The notes under the pieces: model-generated
The model's database searches: none
What the model saw: the letters and a program-made list of their open reading frames with translations, nothing else
Told to the model about the DNA's origin: nothing
Position numbers and translations under genes: made by a program
From: Coffea arabica
Taxonomy: Eukaryota > Streptophyta > Magnoliopsida > Gentianales > Rubiaceae
Assembly: GCF_036785885.1 (NCBI RefSeq)
Contig: NC_092320.1
Span: 20,151,557 to 20,215,556, forward strand
Direction of reading: 5' to 3'
Length of the DNA stretch: 64,000 nucleotides
Shown here: positions 20,501-31,279 of the stretch, one piece after another
Layout of the letters: the number at the start of each line of letters is the position of its first letter
Position numbering within the stretch: position 1 is the stretch's first letter

Positions 20501-23500
20501 GAAAAATTAGAGACTTATACATCAGCCTTAAAAATAGGTATTTTATGTTTAAATACTCAAGTATTAGTTAGTAGTACTATCGTTATAAGAATTTCTTAAA
20601 AATTACACTTTATCGTGCACAAGTCGGAAGTTCGCATTTTTACGCGCGCGATCAATTAAGGGACTTAAGGCATTTATTTTTAGACTATTAAGCGTGAATA
20701 ATAATAGTATGAATGGAAGTGCATTAGAGATATAGTGCACTAGTGAAACAAATTCAAGAGAAAACGAGCACGAAACCCACGCACGCGCACTATTGAAGAG
20801 TTGACTTTAAGACACTTTTGGGCCACACATTTGAGCTTCCTTGAGAAGCTTTATCATCAGCAAAAACTCCCTCCTTTTTGCTCCAAGACAGCCGAAACCA
20901 AGAAGAAGAAAAAGAGACCAAAAGCTCTTCATTTTCTTACTCATTCCTCCACCATTTCACCTCAAAATTTAACTACAACTTGCAAACAATTTGGAGATTC
21001 ACTTAAGTTAGGAAGAAAGCTTCATTTTCACAGTTTTTTTGGGGTTCAAAGTGACCAAAAATTTCTGATCTTGATCATCTACGGAGGTAATGACGATCAA
21101 CCCCGTGAATCTTAGTTTATGGAAGTAGTATTGCACTTATAAGCTTGTATTTCCATGTGGGTAGTTTTATTTATGTTGGATTTTGGTGTATGGGCTCTAT
21201 GAACTCCCACAATGATTTGAGGACTGATTTCATGAGTTTTGATGTTATTAATGTTGGTTTAGTACTTAAATTAGTGAAAATAAGTTGTATTGATGAAAGG
21301 AAACTCAAAGGAGGTGAAGAGCAAAAATATTCCGATTCTGCCCTTATGAATTTCGTGCACTTTAGTGCAAATTTTTGAGGTTCTAATGACTTGTTTATGA
21401 TGTATATATGTTGTATAGATTGTGTAGAAAGTTTCCACCAAAAATTAGGTGATTTGGTTGGCCAAAGGTTGAATTTTCGAAAGCTCTTCAAAACTGGAAA
21501 TTTGTTCCCGGATTACTCGGGTAGTATTTTTGTTTCGGCAATAACTTTTTACTCTGATGTCAAAATTGAGTACCGTTTGTGGCACTAGAAACTAGACATT
21601 CCCATCTTTCCAACGGTATAAAATACACATTCTGATTCCACCCGAGTGAACCATACCAACCATTTGAACTTGACTGTTCTGTTTCTCGGGTTCACTGGAA
21701 GACAGAACAGGAACTACAACTTGATGCTCAAATTGGGGCTAGTTGTGGATAGATTTAGAAAATGGTTTCTTCTGAGCAATTGTAGCTTTATGAATGTGTT
21801 GTCTAACGCCACCAACCACACTCAAGTCTGAGTTGAATTGAGTGAGTTGTGGCTAAAGTTTGAAACTAACTCAGTTATGAAATTCTTCATTTTGGACTGA
21901 TCCTTCACTAATCTTAGTTTGGGGTTTGTTATCCGAAATTTTTGGTGTTAATCACCTATCAAATGTACCCTGGACATATCTTAGACATTATCTACTAAAA
22001 TGAACCGTGTTTGAGGTGTTTTATTGGCCAAACGTTTTGAAAACGGAAAAACGGAAGTCCAAGGCAGATTTGCCGAGGAACTTCTTGGGACTTTAGTGAT
22101 TTTGTTAACCAAATTTCCAAATGAATTTTCCTATGAAATTTGGTAGAGGAATAGCCTTTATATGGTAGGATAATACTGCCAAATTTGGTGCCATTCTGAG
22201 TCCATTTCGATGTTCAATCAAAGTCCCAAAGTTGTGAATTAAACCTGGAATTTACTTAACAGTTTCACATTTTCACTAACTTTGAGCTACCATATCTTGG
22301 TTCTCAAAACTCCGATTCTTGCTCCGCTTATTTTGTTTTAAACTTTCATTGTAACTCTAATTGAGTTATAAATTTTGAAAGTTGGTTTGCAACGTGTGAA
22401 TTTTACCGAATTTCCAAAGTTGCCCAAAAACTAACCTTGAAACTGTCTTGGTATTCTAAAGTAGTAACTTTGAGCCAACTTTTGAATGTCATCCATTTGG
22501 AATAATAGAAAAGTGTCTTCTAGAAACTTTTAGTACTTTGGATGTAGTTTCCAACGGTACCAAGTTTTCAAATTTTGGACTCATAGAGAGTGAGATCTGA
22601 TTTTTCAAAATTTGCTTGTCGAATCTGAAATTTCTGAACTTAAAGGAAATTTAGGGTTTCAAACTCTCCATGTTCCTCCGATATTGCTAGACCGTTTTAC
22701 ACTTGATTTCAAAGGCGACAATCAGATTTCTCTTGTGTTTTTGAATGCCACTTCCGAGCCTCGATTATGAATGACTAAGACTCAATTTATGAATTCTCTT
22801 TAGAGTGAACACTGGTACAATCTTCTCGATAAGTAGGGAATTCTAAGTGATAGTGTATAATAGTTAATCCTTATTTGCTCAGGCGCTCAAGAGGACCTTC
22901 AAGAGGAACTCGAAGCAGACGCCTAAACACTTGTTCGAGCATGTACTCACTTGTTTGGAATAGGTGGGTGTTCTATATAGGAGTACGTAATTTGAAAAGT
23001 CCATGACGTGCTTATCCCATGATCATTAAGTGTTAAGTGCTACATGTTAAGTATTTACCACACTTATGCATATTTAAGTAAGGTATACTTGAATTATTCA
23101 ACATGAAATACTTGAAGTGCATATATTTCGATTACTCGACATGAAATGTTTGAAGAGCATATTTACATGACTACTTGAATTACTCGATAAAAAAAAATGC
23201 TTAAAGAGCATATTTACGTAATGTGTTTAAATGATTAATTATGCTATGGCACCACAAGTCGATTGGAGTGAATCTCCTCGACTCTTACATGGTAATAGTG
23301 GGACACGGCCAAAGGCGGCCTATTAAAATGACATATGTCTACCAATTAACCGTAATTACTACCATTTATCGTTTACCGTTTACCGTTAACCATGTTTACT
23401 TACCGTTTTCTAATCTATTTGACTACCTGCTTACTTGATTACTTGATTACCGTAAATTACATGTTCACATGAATTTATCAAATATTGCTTATGTGTTTAT

Positions 23501-24367
23501 GTGTTAATTGTTGCTAGTAATTGCTCATATGAAATTGTCCACCATTTTAAGGCGAGTGTGTACTTTATCTCACTCGACCTACCAAAAGAATAAATTTTTA
23601 CCATTAGCCAAGTTATTTGATTACTTGTACATGTTGTAAGCTCTAAACTGAACTTGTGCCCTGTCCTTGGTTACTGACCTACTCGAGTCAGGACTGGGTT
23701 CAGTCGGGTAGGTTGAAACCCTGAGCCACCGTTTCGATATACTCGAGTATTACCACTGGAGGGAAAAGGCGATGGCCAGACAGTACCGTAGGAACCGAAA
23801 GTTACAAGGTGTAGTTGACCGAAACAGTTTCAATGGAATACCGTATCCTTTAATGTGTGTTTATTTTACATAATGATAACCGTTTCATGCAAATGTACTA
23901 TACCTGTGATGTGCTCAAATTACTTATAGAATGATAATTGTCTCATGTTCTTATGTCAACGTGCAACCCTGAACCATAATGTGGTATGCTCCCTTTACTT
24001 GATTTAATAGAACTGCTAGAGTGTCTTGGAACCTCACTGGGCTGTGCAACTCATTCCACGTTGTGAATTTCTTTTACAGGGTTCGAGATCAAGAGTGCCC
24101 GAGAATAGTACTAGATTGCTTTCTTTTGAAGATTTTAAGTTGTACTATAGCGGATGGCTGTAGTACATATTTCGTTGGATTGTATTTAAGCTTGAAAGTT
24201 AACTTAATGTAAGTATGAGATATTTTGGAATACTTTAATTATATATTGAAGTTATTTAAAGTATTTCGATTTTTTGAATTTTGGATTGTACCGAGTCCTA
24301 GCGAGAGTTGGGCAGACGTCCCGCCGATACCCTTAGGTTCGCCCTTGAGAGAAGTGGGGGCGTCACA
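20005..24367 (+). mobile_element. Large solo LTR, 4.36 kb
   Basis: The sequence starts TGTGAAGACTC and ends GTGGGGGCGTCACA, so the termini are TGTGA...TCACA. It is flanked by a perfect 5-bp target-site duplication, aaagt (20000-20004 and 24368-24372). There is no gag or pol and no second copy, so this is a solo LTR left by recombination between the two LTRs of an element. Its length and the late promoter-proximal text (for example cttgatcatctacggaggtaatgacgat) suggest one of the long-LTR Ty3 groups such as Tekay/Del; that assignment is inference. The short frames inside (20801-21115 and others) are not genes. Confidence 0.88.
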
Positions 24368-24372
24368 AAAGT

Positions 24373-24843
24373 AATTTGAGCCCTTGAAAAATAATGAATC
24401 CATGTGGGAAAGACCTAATTGTATATTGAGGAAAAATGAGGAGGGAGTGTAATGAAGATAAAGAAGTCAAATTCGGGAAAACTGTCACTATAATGCATCA
24501 AGCAAGAAATGGGGTTGGGACTTAGGACAGCAGGGAACAACTTTGTAAAGTATTTGATTTCCACCAGGCTTTAAGATTTCTTGATTCATTTGTCTCAGAA
24601 CTTTGAAAACCAACTGCAAGATGATTAAGGTTTGTAGGTAGACATCAAGGAACAAGGTTATTTCGGAGAAGGCTTTTTTTTCGAGTTGAAAAGAGCCCAA
24701 AAGCCATAGGAATTGCAACAATAAAGAAGGAAAATGACAAAATGAACTGGTATTTAATTATATCACTTGATTAATATTCATGCGTACAGATGCATGTAGC
24801 ATAGACCGGAGAGTAGTATATATTTGTTGCATGTTGTGCTCTT
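24373..24843. other. Noncoding spacer between solo LTR and Copia element
   Basis: A 77-codon minus frame (24488-24721) has a protein-like look (LLGSFQLEKKAFSEITLFLD) but I recognise no family, and it has no conserved neighbour. The spacer ends with the Copia target-site duplication gttac (24844-24848). Confidence 0.45.
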
Positions 24844-24848
24844 GTTAC

Positions 24849-25217
24849 TATTGGGAAAGGGGTACCAATACAGGTACACAATATCAGAGTTAGCCCAAGA
24901 TAAATTTTTCTTTCCCCAAATACCAGTTAAAATAGGAATAAATCAAATCACCAAGTAATAATACCAATAGTGATAATAAAATGCAAAGAAAAATAAAAGG
25001 CACGGGACACCAACATTTTTACGTGGAAAACCCAAATTGAGAAAAATCACGGGATCTAGTCCAATGAAAAAACTCCACTATCACAATAATGGGAATACGC
25101 AGGTTTGTCCGAAATATTTGGACGACAATAATAGCACCAATATCAACCAAGCAAATTGGTACAAAATCATCCCTCAAGCTCTCTTTATTGCACAAGTGGG
25201 TTGCCCTACACCCAACA
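24849..25217 (-). repeat. 3' LTR of Copia element (internally deleted)
   Basis: On the minus strand it starts TGTTGGGTGTAGGGC and ends ...CCCTTTCCCAATA. It matches both ends of the 5' LTR but jumps directly from the ccctcaagctctctttattg block to acaaaatcat, skipping the stretch found at 29606-29873 in the 5' LTR. Confidence 0.92.
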
Positions 25218-25232
25218 ATCTCCCCCTCCAAC
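25218..25232 (-). promoter_or_regulatory. Polypurine tract of Copia element
   Basis: Minus strand gttggagggggagat, directly followed by the 3' LTR start TGTTGGG. It is the plus-strand primer site. Confidence 0.85.
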
Positions 25233-28200
25233 TCATTTGAGGGGTTCCACCAAACCTGCTTCTTGTCTGCAAAACAAGAGTTTCTCTTTAGGCAATGCCT
25301 TGGTAAACATGTCAACACAATTATCATCTGTATGCACTTTCTCAAGCGTTAACAATTTGGAATCCAATACTTCCCGAATCCAATGATACCTCACATCATT
25401 GTATTTGGACCGAGAGTGAAATGTGGAGTTCTTACACAAATGAATAGCACTCTGACTGTCACAATAAAGACTATATTTCTCTTGTTTCATACCCAGCTCT
25501 TGAAGGAATTTCTACAATCAAAGAGTTTCCTTGCATGCTTCAGTGGTTGCAATATACTCTGCCTCCGTACTAGAAAAAACGATACACTTCTGTAGCTTAC
25601 TTTGCCATGACACTGCTCCCCCTGCAAAAATCATCAAGTATCCAGATGTGGATTTCCTATTATCAAGATCACCTGCCATATCTGCATCAGTATATCCATC
25701 TAGCAAAGTTTTACCATTGCCGAAACATAGACATAATTTAGAAGTTCCCTTGAGATACCTAAGAATCCATTTGACAGCATTCCAATGCTCCTTACCAGGA
25801 TTAGAGAGATATCGACTGACTACTCCAACTGCATGAGCAATATCTGGTCTGGTGCAAACCATAGCATATATCAAGCTATCAACAGTCAAAGCATAAGGAA
25901 TCTTCTTCATGTCTTTTTTATCTTTTTCACTTGTAGGACACTGTTTGATATTCAATTTAAAGTGATGTGCAAGTGGAGTTGAGACTTCCTTAGCATTGCT
26001 CATGTTAAACCTATTGAGCACTTTCTCAATGTATTTTTCTTGAGACAACCATAGCTTCCCAATTTGCCTGTCACGTGAGATTTTCATTCCCAGTATCTAT
26101 CTAACCGGACCCAAATCCTTCATTGCAAATGATTTACTTAGTTCCTTTTTCAACCTGTCAATCTTCACAGTATCACGACTAACAATCAACATGTTATCAA
26201 CATATAGCAAGAGAATAACAAAATCACCATCTGAAAAGTTTTTCAAATAAACACAGTGATCAGATGTAGTCCTGTGGTACCCATAGTCTGTCATGAAGGA
26301 GTCAAACTTCTTATACCACTGTTTCGGTGTCTGTTTCAATCCATACAAACTCTTCTTGAGACGGCATACATGATTTTTCTTACCACTTTCTTTGAACCCC
26401 TCCGATTGCTCCATGTAGACCTCCTCTTCCAAGTCGCCATGCAGGAAGGCTGTCTTCATATCAAGTTATTTGATCTCTAAATTCAAACTGGCTGCAATAT
26501 CAAGAACAACTCGAATTGATGACATTTTTACTACAAGAGAAAAAATTTCTTCAAAGTCTACGCCCTTCTTTTGGCTAAATCCCTTCACAACCAGTCTTGC
26601 TTTGTACTTTGGTTGTGAGTTGTGCTCCTGAGTTTTCAACTTATAAACCCATTTATTCTTCAGAGCTCTCTTACCCTTAGACAGTTTCACTAAGTCATAA
26701 GTATGATTCTCATGCAGGGATACCATCTCCTCTTACATGACTCGCAACCAGTCTTCTTTGTTTTCATGCTCTAGAGTCTCACCGTAGGACTCGGGCTCTC
26801 CTCCATCTGTCAACAACACATATTCATGAGAATTATATCTGCTAGAAGGTATCCTCTCTCTGGTAGATCTCCTAAGCCTATCTTGTGGTGGCGATGGTGG
26901 TGTAGGTGGCGCCTCATGCTCAGATTCATCAGCAGTAGGATTATTACCATCATCAATATCCTCTCTCTGTTCCATCTCAGCTCCCCCTTGATTAAAATCA
27001 ATAGGTACTGGAATTGGATCTAGATCTGAATTTGAGCTTGCAGGAATGTCATCTAAAGATTTTAAGTTATCATTTTTATCAATGTCTTCAATAGTTTGAT
27101 CTTCAAAGAAAACAACATCTTTACCCATGATCACCTTCTTCTCAATAGAATCATACAGCCTGTAACCAAAATCTTCATGTCCATAACCCAAGAAAATACA
27201 CTGTTTTGATTTTACGTCAAGTTTTGACCTCTCATACTTGAAAATATGAACAAATGCCCGGCAACCAAAAACTCTCAAATGCTTAAAGGACACATCTTTT
27301 TCCGTCCATACCTTCTCTGGGATATCACCATCTAGAGGAACTGATGGAGAAAGATTTATCAAATCAACTGCAGTCATCATTGCCTAACCAAAAAGGGTTT
27401 TGGCAATTTAGCATTAGAAAGCATACATCTGACCCGCTCAGTGATGGATCTGTTCATCCTCTCTACTACTCCATTCTCTTGAGAAATTTTTGGTACAGTT
27501 TTCTCCAATCTGATTCCATGGGACTTGCAATAGATTTCAAATGGTCCTCTGTACTCACCACCATTATCAGCACATACACACTTTAACTGCTTACCAGTTT
27601 CATTTTCAACTTTGTTATGAAAGTCTTTAAACACATCCAAAACCTGATCTTTGGATTTTAAAGCAAAACACCAAACCTTTCACGAAAGTCATCAATAAAA
27701 GTTACAAAATAAACAGCACCACCAAGAGACTTATCTTTCATATAACAAACATCAGTGTGCTCTAATTCTAAAGCATTCAATTTCCTAGATGGAGGAAAAT
27801 TTTTGAATGCAACTCTGTGTTGTTTCCTATAAATACAGTCAATACAAGGTTTAAGTGCATTACCTCTAACTTCAGGTAGGAGTTGTTTGCGAACAAGTGT
27901 CTGAATCCTCTTTTCACCCATATGTCCAAGTCGCCTACGCCAAAAGTCAATTGAGGAATCACAAACTACATTCACTTCTTCCTTCCTCAACTTGGCTTGC
28001 ATCACATAGAGGGTACTGTGCTTCTTTCCTCTGGCAATAACAAGATTTTCTTCGCTGAGTTTCCATTTTCCTCCACTTTGCGAGCTATAATAGCCCTCAT
28101 CGTCAAGTTTTCCTGTAGAAATAAGGTTAAATCGAATATCAGGAACATGTCGAACATTTCTCAATATCAGCTGGCACCCGGTATCTGTGTCCCAGTATAT

Positions 28201-29224
28201 GTCTCCCATGCCAATAACTTTGCATGAGACCTCATTTCCCATCCTAACATATCCGAAATCTCCTTCGATGTAGGTTGAGAAGAAATGCCTGTGAGGAGTA
28301 ACATGGTAGGATGCACCTAAATTAACTACCCAATCACTGTCATAATGAATAATATTTACCTGACCATCATCACAGAACACAAACATATCATCATGAGCTG
28401 TCACAACTGCTATAGTGTTCTCATCATCTTTTTCCTTCGCCTTACCCTTTTTCTCAGGCTGATCCCGTTTTAGGATTCTGCACTCCTTCATATAAGGCCC
28501 ATTCTTTTTACAATAATAGCATGCAACATTTTTTCGTGACTCAAACCTACCTCTGGATTTGTCATTCCTATTATGGGAACCTCTATTTTTACTTCTTCCT
28601 TTTCTTTCTTTCTTTTCTGTCACCAGGGCCTGGGACTCATAGACAATTCTTTGTTCCTTCCTCCTGAACTCTTCATTCATCACGGTCTCTTTTGCAATAG
28701 CCATGGTCCACACACCATTCAGAGCTGAATTACTGATGGAGACCACCATGATTTTCCAACTATCCGGTAGTGAACTGAATAATAATAAAGCCTGCACTTC
28801 ATCATCCAGATTCAAATTTAATGTAGTTGTCTGGTTTATCAATCCCTGAAAATTACTCAAGTGTTCAGTCATATCTTTCCCAACCTTATATCTCATTCGA
28901 GTAATCTGCTTCAGACAACTAGCCTTGTTCCAATCTGTCTTTCTTTCATACATACTCTCCAGTTTTTTTTCATAATATATCAGCTCTGGTGTCATAAGTA
29001 AAATGTTGAAAAATATTTTGACCAATCCACATTCTAATATTACCAACAGTTTTCCTATGCATATTAACCCATTTTTCATCACTTATATTACTTGGTCTAC
29101 ATTTATCCCCTAGAACAGGTTCAAACAAATCTCTACAGTACAGGTAGTCTTCCATTCTAGGTTTCCAAATCGAATAATTAGTAGCATTCAATTTTATCAT
29201 GCAACCACTATTCGAATCATCCAT
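25233..29224 (-). pseudogene. Copia gag-pol polyprotein, broken
   Basis: Starts at 29224 (MDDSNSGCMIKLNATNYSIW), about 1,330 codons, the normal length. Gag runs to about 28500, with a knuckle CYYCKKNGPYMKEC whose His reads Pro. Protease: WVVNLGASYHVTP, where the active-site Asp-Ser-Gly reads Asn-Leu-Gly. Integrase: zinc-binding region FWRRRLGHM (first His lost), then HTDVC, ADNGGEYRG and QENGVVERMNR (DD35E). Reverse transcriptase: KARLVVKGFSQ, KTAFLHGDLEEEVYM and YVDNMLIV, where YVDD is expected. RNase H: DADMAGD, SSTEAEY and CDSQSA. Frameshifts lie near 28970, 27650 and 27380; stops at 26733, 26466, 26097, 25518 and 25512. Key changes are G-to-A or C-to-T. Confidence 0.94.
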
Positions 29225-29259
29225 TTTTAACAGGTACAATTGAGCAGCTTGACCTGACT

Positions 29260-29271
29260 GCTCTGATACCA
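29260..29271 (-). promoter_or_regulatory. Primer-binding site of Copia element (tRNA-iMet)
   Basis: Minus strand TGGTATCAGAGC two bases inside the 5' LTR. This is the exact complement of the initiator tRNA-Met 3' end used by most plant Copia elements. Confidence 0.93.
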
Positions 29272-29273
29272 CT

Positions 29274-30542
29274 TGTTGGGAAAGGGATACCAATACAGGC
29301 ACACAATATCAGAATTAGTCCAGAATAAATTTCTCTTTTCCCAAGTACCAGTTAAAATAGGAATAAACCAAATCACCAAGTAATAATACCAATAGTGATA
29401 ATAAAATGCAAAGAAAAATAAAAGGCACAAGACACCAAGATTTTTACGTGGAAAACCCAAATTGGAAAAAACCACGGGATCTAGTCCAGTCAAAAAACTC
29501 CACTATCACAATAATGGGAATACACAAGTCTGTCCGAAATATTTGGACGACAATAATAGCACCAATATCAACCAAGCAAATTGCTACAAAATCATTCCCA
29601 AAAATTACAACTGTCAAAAAAGTGAATTTGGAAAGGTGTTACCAAACAAAAATGAAATCCAAAATCTGAATTGGTAGATGAGTAGAGCTTGATGAGAGGA
29701 TCTCGTGTGTAAAATTTCGTCTCAATTGGGTTTCAAATCACCCTCCAATCAAGACGTTAAAGTTTCTCTCTCTAGCTCTTTTTCTCTCTTCGTTTTTCTC
29801 TCAAAGTGGCGACTGTCCTTTTTCTCGCATGCAAGGACCGAAGCTTCAATGCAACGTGCGGCTGCTGCTTCCTTTTTATACCTCTGTTTTCAAACTCGGA
29901 CCGGACCGGCCGGTCGAACCGGTCGAACCGGGAACCGGCCAGGTAGCCGGTCCGAGTCAACTTAGAAAACCGGAAATTTTAAAACTCGGTCAAAGCCGGT
30001 CAAAATCCGGGTTTGACCGGGAAAAAACCGGTTTTTCCGGTTCAACAGTAATTTTTAAAAAAAAAAAATTCAAACTTTATAATATTATGTTTTGGCCCCC
30101 TAAATTGTTAAAACTTATTCGTATACCTCAAATATTTGATACTTTATAAATATTGTCCTACAATTTGATGTTATTTTTCAATTAAATTCATAATTTTAAT
30201 TCTAAACTTGTTAATATTTATTAAATAATATAAATTGCTACTTGATTGTTCTAATTTCTTTGTATTTTCTTGTTAAATATATTTGAAACATCAAATATAT
30301 ATGAATATACCTTTATTAATATCAATATATTATTAGATATGATATATATAATATTTTAATTTTTAAATAATTTTTATTTATGACGTCATCCGGTTCGACC
30401 CCTATCGACCCCCGGTCGAACCCATTGACCCCTGACCTTGGCCGAGTCGCTATCCGGTCCGGTTCTGAAAACATAGTTTTATACTTGAAAAAAAACCCTC
30501 AAGCTCTCTTTATTGCACAAGTGGGCTGGCCCACACCCAACA
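29274..30542 (-). repeat. 5' LTR of Copia element with MITE insertion
   Basis: Minus strand, starting TGTTGGGTGTGGGCC at 30542 and ending CCCTTTCCCAACA at 29274. Without the MITE (29882-30476) and one 8-bp duplication it is about 666 bp. It retains a pyrimidine-rich stretch (29765-29820 on +) that the 3' LTR has lost. Confidence 0.92.
29882..30476. mobile_element. hAT-type MITE, CCGG-rich, in Copia LTR
   Basis: A 595-bp element with 23-bp terminal inverted repeats: CTCTGTTTTCAAACTCGGAC at the left and, read inward from the right, CTATGTTTTCAGAACCGGAC (about 19 of 23 identical over the full repeat). It is flanked by a perfect 8-bp target-site duplication, ttttatac (29874-29881 and 30477-30484). 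Eight-bp duplications and short inverted repeats indicate hAT superfamily mobilisation. Both ends are packed with ccggtcgaaccgg-like motifs while the centre is very AT-rich. No transposase is encoded. Confidence 0.9.
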
Positions 30543-30553
30543 GTTACAAATTG

Positions 30554-31279
30554 TACTAAGTTGTTAATCACGCATATCGCACGTGATAAGTAACCCAAGA
30601 CTTATGACTTGATGAATTCAAGCCACAAATATCAAGTGAGAAGCCGCCATTTTGGTGAGGAATGAGGAGAGAGAAAGGGTGAGCTTGGAGAGAAAAGGGC
30701 TGGAGAGGGAAATAGAACTTGGAACTTCAAGGTCTTGATTTGATAATGATTTAAAACTCCATTGAGACGAAATTTTACTCATTCGATCCTCTCATCAAAC
30801 TCTACTAATATACCAGTTTTGATTGTTATTTTTTTTCTTTTGCATTTGGTAATAACCTTCCAAAATCATGGCTATTTACTTTTTTTGCATTTTACTATTA
30901 CTATTGATATTGTTAATTGGTAATTTGGTCTGTTTATGTTTTAATTGATATTTGAGAAAAGAGAAATTTGCCTAGGGTTAAATGTAACACAAGTTATAAC
31001 TTATGTAAGTAGACACGTACACGTATGACAAAAGTATGCATAAACACGAAAACACAAACAACGAAAGAATCCGCATGTATGATCTTCACAAGATAGGCGT
31101 CCTTAACAAGAATATAAAATGAAGGGTTCTTGAATTCTCGAGTATTAAAAAAAAATTGATGGGAGAAATCAACTTACAAGTTGAATATGGGTTTCTGCAG
31201 GTATGATCTTATAGCTTAACGATAAGTTTTCTTGGAAAGAACTATACTAAGTTGTTAATCACGCATATTGCACGTGATA
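30554..31279 (+). repeat. Repeat R2 copy b, bounded by 35-bp direct repeats
   Basis: 30589-31244 aligns with 16684-17540. It is bracketed by a 35-bp direct repeat (30554-30588 and 31245-31279, tactaagttgttaatcacgc onward), identical except for one C/T. The outer repeat is not part of R2 copy a. Orientation is arbitrary. Confidence 0.75.

Larger units (their letters stand above)
24849..30542 (-). mobile_element. Copia LTR retrotransposon (Tork/Tnt1-like), inactive
   Basis: A minus-strand Ty1/copia element: 5' LTR 29274-30542, tRNA-iMet primer site, one gag-pol frame, polypurine tract, 3' LTR 24849-25217, and a perfect 5-bp target-site duplication gttac (24844-24848 and 30543-30547). Domain order is Gag, protease, integrase, reverse transcriptase, RNase H, as in Copia. 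The LTRs differ greatly in length: the 5' LTR carries a 595-bp hAT-type MITE, and the 3' LTR lacks about 290 bp present in the 5' LTR. Several catalytic residues are mutated, so the copy cannot transpose by itself. Confidence 0.95.

Noticed and set aside
20801-21115. 104-codon frame inside the solo LTR
   Set aside because: It lies within a noncoding LTR defined by termini and target duplication, and has no recognisable domain.
24488-24721. 77-codon minus frame with LLGSFQLEKKAFSE
   Set aside because: Looks protein-like but matches no family I know and stands alone between two transposable elements.
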